Source of the DNA: Vandiemenella viatica
Lineage: Eukaryota; Arthropoda; Insecta; Orthoptera; Morabidae
Length of the DNA stretch: 64,000 nt
Assembly (NCBI GenBank): GCA_031002005.1
Contig: CM061918.1
Coordinates: 61,290,531-61,354,530 of the forward strand
Direction: 5' to 3'
The position numbers and the translations under genes were made by a program. Below are positions 56,641 through 64,000 of this stretch, one piece after another. Positions within the stretch are counted from its first letter, which is position 1, and the number at the start of each line of letters is the position of its first letter. Below the pieces are notes generated by a model. That model did not search any database and was not told the DNA's origin. It saw only the letters and a program-made list of their open reading frames with translations.

Positions 56641-58889
56641 TCTGTTTCAGATGCGGACTTCTGCTGTGGAATGAAAAAGCCATCTGACCCGCGCCTCCCT
56701 GGAACTTCTCCCAAGCAGCGCAGTGGTCCGTCCGAGTTACTCTAATCCTTTCTCACTTATCCTCTTTCTCTCTTTGTTCTTTGTATCTCTCATCTGGCAT
56801 TCTTTTTGGTTATCTTGTTAATGCACTCACACATATTATGTTTATTTCTTCTGGAACCAGAAGTGTGTTCTGTTTTTGTATCAATAGCTTAACTACAACT
56901 GCACATATATTTTTTTGGGAGTATAATTTGCCATCTGAAAGTTTCCCATGTTGTAGGCCACTGGCAGAAAAAATCTAAAAATAAAGTGTCGTTGTTATCC
57001 TTAAAATGCTTCAGAGAATTAATACAGTAATGAAGTTGTTAAAGCAGTCCTCGATGTTACGTTTGACTTTAATAAGCATTTATCTAAATGTCTTATGAGT
57101 CTTGTGAAAACTTGCAGTGTTCCTTTACAACTTGAAATCTATAAATTAGCACTTAAAATAACAACATAGGTAGCCATGTTTCTAAAAAATTTACCCAAGC
57201 TACAAATTAAAGAGCAGTATGTAAGACAACGAGCTTGCAGTGGGGTTCTGCACAAAAGGGCTTTGTCTTAACCCTTACTGCGTGTAAGCCTTGGGTAGTC
57301 CAGTTATGACTTTATAATACCATGGTCGCCACTTAGCCTTCTTTCTACCTCAAGCTAAGGAAAAAGTATAGGTAAATAATGTTTAAAAGTCCGATGTTGT
57401 TGAACTTGCTATATTCTTGAAATAGTACACAGTCAATAACTGAATTGGCAATCAGACAAAGTCACAGGAGAAAGTCTGCAAATTCGATTAACCGTTCGAG
57501 CCAAACCACACCCCATAGTTTACAGTACCACTTTCTAGTTGGAGAAATCTAATAAAAGCGAGTCACATGCTCTCACTGTCCCACTGGTTGGTTAACTTAA
57601 ACCATCATGATGCCTCATTTGGCGGAGTACTATCTTAACACCACATTATAATAAAATTGTATGATCTAAGCTGCATGTTAACGATCCTACGGGTTTTCAA
57701 AAACTAACTGACTGCTTCTGCTCGAGCCTACATCTTGTCGCATGCACTACTTCTCAAAGACCCCAGGCAAATGACTGCGCTCGTTGTTGCCCCTGTAAAC
57801 CAGGAAACTTCTGGTACTCACAGAGCATGGGAAAATCCCAAACTTCCGTTTCACATGGGTAGTTTCTGGAAGGTTAATCATATATCAGATCGCATGTCAG
57901 AAAGGTTTCATCATAAAATTTTGACCTTGACAATAAAAATAATGCTATCTCTCTGCAATTTTACAAATCGCTAGATCTGATAGCAAATGTTAACTTTGGT
58001 TATTATAAATAATTTCCTAACTTTAATAGTTTGGGGGAAAATAAATAATTTAGATACCAGTTTTCGAAATATTAATCCAGGCGAATGATGAAGGCTGATG
58101 CAATACAAAATACTATCTCAACAACTGCAAAACTACTTTCTAACTTGAATTAACATAGTAACTGACTTTAGAAATAAAATACAATATTATACAATCTAAC
58201 TCACGGTTCTGAGAATAAAATTTTGTCACGCAGTTACAAAATTTAACAGATACCTGACAAATATTAATTCATAACCTTCATCTTTTTGTAGGACAGTAAT
58301 TTAACAAGAATTCAGAGTTAAAAAATTAAAATTCAATTAATTTTAAACCCAACAGTTGAGCAGAGTCATTTGAATTTTGGCTATTGGGTTATCAATATTC
58401 AAGTTACTGATAGTAACAAAAATAGGGTAAAGTAATTTATTAATTGTAGTATGTTCTTACATGGATTGATTACTAGCAGGTTTCAGTTTACCTTTAGGGA
58501 ATTGTAAAACACACCTCTCACTTACATTGTTCATTTAGAAAACATCAACTGGTTACCAAGTTATCATCGATGTATACTGACATTCATTCTTATTTTAGAA
58601 AGTTTTCCGCTGTCCAAATTTGGCCTTGTATCAACATGGTTCTCATCTTGCAAGTTCTGTTTGTAGGATCTTTTATTATCAATCCTTACAGCAAATGTTC
58701 ACTGAAATTTTCATTTGTTTTAAGCAACAACAAGAAGAAAAGGTCAGCTTAAACTAAATTGCAAAATCTGTTAGGTAACTTGCATAACCATGAATACAAT
58801 GTAAACTGCTGGATCTATGATAGTGTTGATTTAATGACATATTTGCACTTAATAGTATAAAACAGGATGAAGTGATATCATCACATTAT
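56641..58889. other. Unassigned sequence
   Basis: 56650-56745 is a GC-rich patch after a good-looking acceptor (GGTCTGTTTCAG), but its open frame resembles no receptor segment. 57035-57200 has weak LINE-like codons (VTFDFNKHLSK). No confident gene. Confidence 0.35.
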
Positions 58890-59310
58890 TTTAGTCAAAG
58901 GTAAAGCTGATTCTCTACTGGGATTTAAACTTTGAATTTTTAAAGACTGCCTATTCAGAGGAGATAGCATATAGAACTATCGTACACCCTTATCTAGCAT
59001 ACTGAACTGTGTTATCGATAGAGAACACCACTTGTTTTGTAAATGCTTGCCACAGTCGAAAGAGAACTATCAGAAACTAGATGTGTAACTTGGATAATTC
59101 AGCAGACAGACAATGTAGCTTCCTTTAGAATGAATTAGGAAACATAAAGACATCATATTTCATTTGTGACTGCAGGGAAATACTTCACTCACCAACGAAT
59201 ATGGGTGGCACTGACAAGAGAGATAAGATGAGGGAAATAAGATGCTGTACTAAAACCTGTATTTACTATATCTTTCCTGATTCCATTGGAATTTGAATGC
59301 ACAAATGAGA
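58890..59310 (+). mobile_element. LINE reverse-transcriptase remnant, very old
   Basis: Degraded C-terminal RT: KADSLLGF (58905-58930), YRTIVHPYLAY-like codons (58975-59005), and near 59260-59300 a YIFPDSIGIW-like end matching the FFPRTIRDWN of the LINE at 220-1320. Many stops. Confidence 0.55.
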
Positions 59311-59466
59311 GATAAGTTTTGATGATTTCAGTTTACAAATGTATATTTTTTACTGGAACAACAAAATTCCAACAGTGCTTTAATTAACCTATATCAGTTC
59401 GATCTCGAGACATTTACATTTAAATGTTGGAATACCTCTCTTTTGAATGTAACACACTATTTAAGT

Positions 59467-59723
59467 CAGCGGTTCCCAATATTTTTTATTTATTTTTTGC
59501 CACAGAACACTTATTGATCATACATTTTATAAGTGAAAACTGAAAAATCAGTCTTGGGTCGGTAAGTCATCACAAACGGAAGCAGAACGATGACAGCCAT
59601 CTCACGGTGCGGTTATGACTCTCTTCAATGAACATTTTATTTATTACTCAGATGGAACATGGAACCCTTGTGAACCTTTCACGGAACTCCAGGGTTCTGC
59701 GGACCAGCATTTATGAACCACTG
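59467..59723. mobile_element. hAT MITE, 257 bp
   Basis: Ends CAGCGGTTCCCAAT and, in complement, CAGTGGTTCATAAATG. Near-perfect 8-bp flanks ATTTAAGT (59459-59466) and ATTTAAAT (59724-59731). Interior without open frame. Confidence 0.85.
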
Positions 59724-59731
59724 ATTTAAAT

Positions 59732-60189
59732 GATTGTTATTGATTTTAAAAAAATACATATAGAATATTAAGGAAATCTCAATGGATTTGTCGTTAATCA
59801 GGATTAAATAATTGATCTGCCCCTCAAATATTTTAATAATTTGAGGATATATGACAGAATATTGTAAATATTAGTATTGTTGACATTATTGTAAACCAGT
59901 GAAAAGTAATTTTTGGCTGAAGCAATTAAAAAAAAAAACTATATGTTGGAAACACTGAACATGCACAAATAATTTTAATTAATCTGATTGTTTATGGAAT
60001 CATCATTTTACAGAGACTTGTAGCACGTTAGTTCTTTAGGGTTTACCCAACAATCATTCTACTATATGGTTTACTAAAAAAAAAAAAAAAAAAAAAAATG
60101 AAGCCTAAAAGAACTCGGAATAAGTCATTAATAACATTTCATAACTAAAAATATAAATCCTTAAATTTGAAAACAAAGAAAATATAAAT
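59732..60189. other. Unassigned AT-rich sequence
   Basis: A22 tract at 60077-60098. Nothing else recognised. Confidence 0.35.
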
Positions 60190-60510
60190 TGTAATGAATC
60201 GTCAGATTGCAATACATGAGGGTAAGGTGTCTGAGAGTGTACAAGGTATAAAGGTATATGTTGGTGATGAGGCTTGGATGGGTGTGTGGAAGGGAGACAG
60301 TGGCCATAAACTAACACTGAGTTACAGGCAAAAGGGAGTGGAAAAATGTTCATTTGTGGCTAAGGGAGACAATGAGTGGAGTAAACCTTTGAGGTATGTG
60401 CTAAATAAGTTACCTCAACAGTTGAAAGAATTCGTAATGAAAATCCATGTAATTCAAAGGTCGATGTAAAGGAAATTACCACAGAGACATTTGCTACATT
60501 ACATTTCAGT
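60190..60510 (+). mobile_element. LINE 3' fragment (CR1/L2-group)
   Basis: Reads YVGDEAWMGVWKGDSGHKLT, LSYRQKGVEKCSFVAKGDNE, WSKPLRYVLNKLPQQLKEFV, in the order of the 46500-46760 segment of the sister copy. Still open for 91 codons although upstream RT is gone. Ends near ...AATTACCACAGAGAC without a clear A tail. Confidence 0.78.
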
Positions 60511-63104
60511 AATTGATAAGCATTTCGCTATAGTAGATGAGATATTTGTTAAAAAGATGAGCGATAATAGACAGTTGTGTTCTCATTCTCTTATATCTGA
60601 TGTTTCTTCAAGTTTTAAGTAGTTTGTACTTAAAATTGTAACATCTGCATTTTGTTTAGATATTTTAATTAGTTAATTTTATTTTTCCTTCACAGAATGG
60701 AGCACTTTTTTATTAATTTTTTTGTTCAGTTTAATTAGTATATTCCCATTTTTTGACCTCTTATTTTCAAACTACTCGTCTTTTTCACATTAGATATCTG
60801 TCCTTCTTTTTGAATAACTTATTCTTTTTCAGATATATAAATTAAGAAAAAAACAATGGAAGAAGTAAACAAATAACTTAAAAAGGGCTATGCCAAAAAG
60901 ATGAAGATGGAGTTTGGGGTGGGGGGGGTGTTAGAAGATAAACACAATAAATAAACAGTACCCTCACTTACCTGTGGTTAAATTTGACCAGGTCCTCGTT
61001 TTAATATGTTGATATGATATTTAACCCAGATTATGGAAATCAAATCTCAGCTTTTCATTACATGAATAATTAAGTATGAGAATGCTGGTCATGTGCACAC
61101 ATATTGAGAGTGGCACAGGTTAACTAAATGCATAATGAGTTACTAAAATCTAAGAATGAAGCAAAGAATTGATGCAAAACTAACAGCTTTAATGATATTT
61201 ATTCCCCTATGTATTCTCTTAAATTTCTAAGGCAAATGAAATGTTAATTATTGTTCGGTGGGCCGTAAATAGTGATTTTGGGTACAAGTCAAGATTCTCA
61301 TAGAAAATACACATTGGGAACCAATCTTGTAAATACAGAATGAAATCTGATTAAAATACGACCCTTATATTGAATTTATTTCACCAACTCATTCATATAA
61401 ATCAATACAGGTCATTGTTCTGTGTGTGCTACAACGATAATGACAATTAACCTTTAACGCACAACAATGAATTTAAGTTGAAATGAATTACACTGTTTCT
61501 GCAGGCATACCATCTTCATTTTGATGAGGTTCATGAGACTGCCTTGACAAGTCATAATTATCAACAGTTGGGGCCTGAGAACCATGAAGGTGGTAGATCA
61601 AGAGACTATCTCAAAACATTGGACTCATTGAATTATTCGAACACTATGATGAAGTCAGTAGCAGGCTGCTTTAATGGGCGCCAAAGAATCAGTTGCTAGA
61701 TGATGCAGTGGCAATTTTGGATCACATTACCCATCTATGGTGAGTGTTGCGATGTCGCCTTCACCATCGGGATGATGTCAGAAGCCCCAAGCTGGCAGGT
61801 AGCGCGGTGGGTCAGCGCAGGTGTTGATGTGCGGTCTCATGATACTCAGATTGCCATTTGGTGGAAACCGACCCATCTCGGACTAACGGAGGCTGTGGAG
61901 ATTACTGAAACAGCTCCACGTGCCACTGTCAGGAAGAAAATGCTGCTCCATCACTCTCTTCCCTCTGGCCTGCATTCACAGCAAGAAAACCATATTCTTA
62001 GTTTGGCCTCACCCCACAGCCATCCTTCCCTCACAATAACAGGTAGCGGGAACCGTCCACTAGTCTCCCTTATGAGCCGATCTCCGGGACTAATGGCTCA
62101 TGGACTGGGGCCACTCTCTACTGATCGCTATGTGGTGCAGGTCTAACCTCACAATGTTTAAAGGCACTTTTAGATTGAGGTATCTGTTAAATTGTCATGT
62201 ATGTCTCTCTCAACCATACCTAAAGCCATACTGTATCTCTCAGACATTGCTTATCTCATTCCAGCCCACTGTTATATTACCTACTGTAGAGCCCTTGCTA
62301 TTCATCTTGAATTGTTTCAGATGACTGTTCTATTTCTTATACTATATTTATGCCACAGAAGTACAATGAACATTCCTGCATATCTGGTTATTACTAGTAG
62401 TAATTTAAGGTTGCTTCAGAAAGAGATTATTTTGTTATTACTTCAACCAGTTTTTAAAATGTTTTAATCATGAAGTCATTTGTGATATATTTGTAACTGT
62501 CTTCAATTTTACTCCACTCAAATAAATTTATGTGCACCTTGTTAATTTCCTACATCAGAATTCAATCTATTGATCAATCCTTGATATGGTTTCTGATCTT
62601 AGACACAAAGAGCACTTATATAGTTTTCTTAATTATAATTCAGCAGTTTCATTTTTATTTATTTTTTGTTCAGGAGGTTGTTTAGTCAGTAGAAATTGTA
62701 GGAAATAATATTTTGTCAATTGTTTAATGTGATAAAGAACAGATTGGTATTTATTTATGTGGCATGGCTCATAACTAAGTCATAGAGTGCTTGACTGTGA
62801 AGTGTTCAATTTCCAATGAGCTGAGAATGTTTTCTTCAAAATGAAACTCTAAATTACTTCTCAAGTCCACTTAATCTTATACAAAATGAGTATTAGGTTT
62901 CCTTGAAGAGCTAAAGAAATTAGCAACCAAATCTGCTATCTTGAGTTCGGTGTTGGGGGAAATGCATAACACCTCTTCATCAGTAATACATCATTGGCCT
63001 AGACATTGTAAGACTTAGAAACTACATATTCAATTGATGGTATACCACTTTGTAGTGGTTGCAAAATTTTATGAAAATTCATGTGGTATTTTTAGTAAAT
63101 TATA
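60511..63104. other. Unassigned sequence
   Basis: Mostly AT-rich. 61640-62150 is a GC-richer patch with a 148-codon open frame on the + strand (61700-62146) that matches no family I recognise. G/GT tracts at 60915-60930. Confidence 0.4.
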
Positions 63105-63290
63105 CATCACTTTCATTGGAATTTATTCCAATCCCTGACACCTTTACACACAAAATAAAAAGTCCCCACTCTCTTTTGCCTGAAATCAAGTGTCAGCTTA
63201 TGCCCACCCATGGTCATATTTTCCCATGCACTACTCCTAATTTTTCTACCAATATCCCTCCAATCTCCGTCATCTCCATCATCAATTTTT
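63105..63290 (-). mobile_element. LINE fragment (CR1/L2-group, antisense)
   Basis: In complement: GCATAAGCTGACACTTGATT, TCAGGCAAAAGAGAGTGGGG, GTCAGGGATTGGAATAAATT, the KLxLDF...DWN block of sister copies. It stops at the LINE's coding region; 3' end missing. Confidence 0.72.
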
Positions 63291-63293
63291 TTT

Positions 63294-63403
63294 AAAGGTT
63301 AAGGACATTCCAAATGAATTTTGTTTTATTCTTTTTTGGAGTGAAACGTGTACGAAAAAAGAATAAAACAAAATTCAATTGCATTGGCATTTCATTAACC
63401 TTT
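63294..63403. repeat. Hairpin element, ~48-bp arms
   Basis: Left arm AAAGGTTAAGGACATTCCAA and GAATTTTGTTTTATTCTTTT; right arm AAAAGAATAAAACAAAATTC and GGCATTTCATTAACCTTT are inverted copies with few mismatches around a ~14-bp loop. It abuts the LINE fragment. Confidence 0.85.
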
Positions 63404-64000
63404 ATAAAAAATTGAACAAACACCATGTAAACCCTCCTCATTCAAGACAAGATCTATCACCTATATTTCTGAAAAAGTATTTTTTATTTTATTTTGGATA
63501 TACGAGAAGATAATACTCCAGTGTATGGCTTGTGCACCAAAAAACTTGAATGTTTTCTAATGGTCTATGACATATATCAAATAATTTTTTGATCCCTGAA
63601 TTACTCTCACTCAACATTCCCAGAGTTTTTACCCATACCTGGTCTCCTAAGTCAAATTCATTCGTAGATTTCTACCAATCTTTCTCTTTTCTGATACACC
63701 ACATTAATTTCTTTTATCTTGTACTTTACGAGTAAAAAAATGGTGTTCATGCCCCTGGGGTGCCATGTTATAGTGTTTATTGCCAATGGTTTGGCTGAAT
63801 TTTTTCATCTTTCTTCTTGGGAGAACTGCACTTAAATATGTTTTACACACTCTGCTAAGCACAAGAACAAAAGCAGTTTACTCAAGAAAAAGGCCGAAGC
63901 AGTTCAGCCCAACTTTCAGCAATTGAACACTAGAAAGCAGCACCAGCCTGGGAGCATAGAAACTACTCTTTTTATCCTAGGTATTGTTTTTCATGTTCAC
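63404..64000. other. Unassigned sequence
   Basis: No exon or repeat recognised up to the window edge. Confidence 0.35.

Noticed and set aside
56650..56745. Possible next exon of the receptor gene
   Set aside because: Good acceptor and open frame, but it encodes DADFCCGMKKPSDP-like sequence with no match to a Cys-loop extracellular domain, and it ends in a stop without a donor.
1..64000. CRISPR arrays, bacterial operons, rRNA, phage-type systems
   Set aside because: None seen; the spliced gene, SINEs and LINEs show an animal nuclear genome.

Overview
This is a repeat-rich animal (almost certainly insect) genomic window. It is AT-rich, has introns with GT-AG junctions, and is packed with short interspersed elements carrying tRNA-like promoters, decayed LINEs, Tc1/mariner and hAT elements. 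No bacterial operon, CRISPR array, rRNA or intact tRNA gene is visible. The repertoire (RTE-type LINE, long-TIR mariner derivatives, two tRNA-SINE families) suits a large-genome insect, perhaps a polyneopteran such as a stick insect, cockroach or termite. That placement is a guess from repeat style, not a measurement.

One host gene can be supported. It lies on the + strand and encodes the N-terminus of a Cys-loop ligand-gated ion channel, probably of the anion-channel group. Exon A (30221-30313) has an acceptor AG, a start codon, a signal peptide and a GTGAGT donor. Exon C (45287-45381) encodes the start of the extracellular ligand-binding domain, with the landmark YDKRLRP, and ends at a GTAAGT donor. 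Between them a 336-nt open segment (exon B, 41434-41769) has a good acceptor, a GTGAGT donor, coding-like composition and the same phase at both ends. It behaves like an in-frame cassette exon that would add about 112 residues between signal peptide and receptor domain. The rest of the gene (ligand-binding loop and membrane segments) is not visible and must lie beyond 64000 or in exons too small to recognise by eye.

Region by region. 1-14 kb is a dense graveyard of mobile DNA: a LINE split by a hAT MITE; a Tc1 element split by a long-TIR mariner derivative and by a 1.24-kb solo LTR; a Tc1 element with a DD36E catalytic triad and a SINE inside it; and a SINE inside a LINE inside an older antisense LINE. 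14-30 kb holds SINEs, a 137-bp GC-rich tandem array (20.4-21.3 kb), a diverged ~187-bp tandem repeat (25.6-26.6 kb) and several foldback elements. 30-45 kb is the gene's introns, loaded with a ~660-bp inverted-repeat element just behind exon A, SINEs, LINE pieces, a hAT-in-hAT-in-SINE nest, and a direct duplication just before exon C. 45-64 kb is intron or intergenic DNA with a nearly full-length but frameshifted RTE-type LINE (minus strand, 47.6-50.9 kb), further LINE remnants, a hAT MITE and perfect or near-perfect hairpins.

All transposon reading frames are broken, so nothing here looks able to move by itself. Insertion borders were called where target-site duplications and terminal repeats can be read directly; other borders are approximate.
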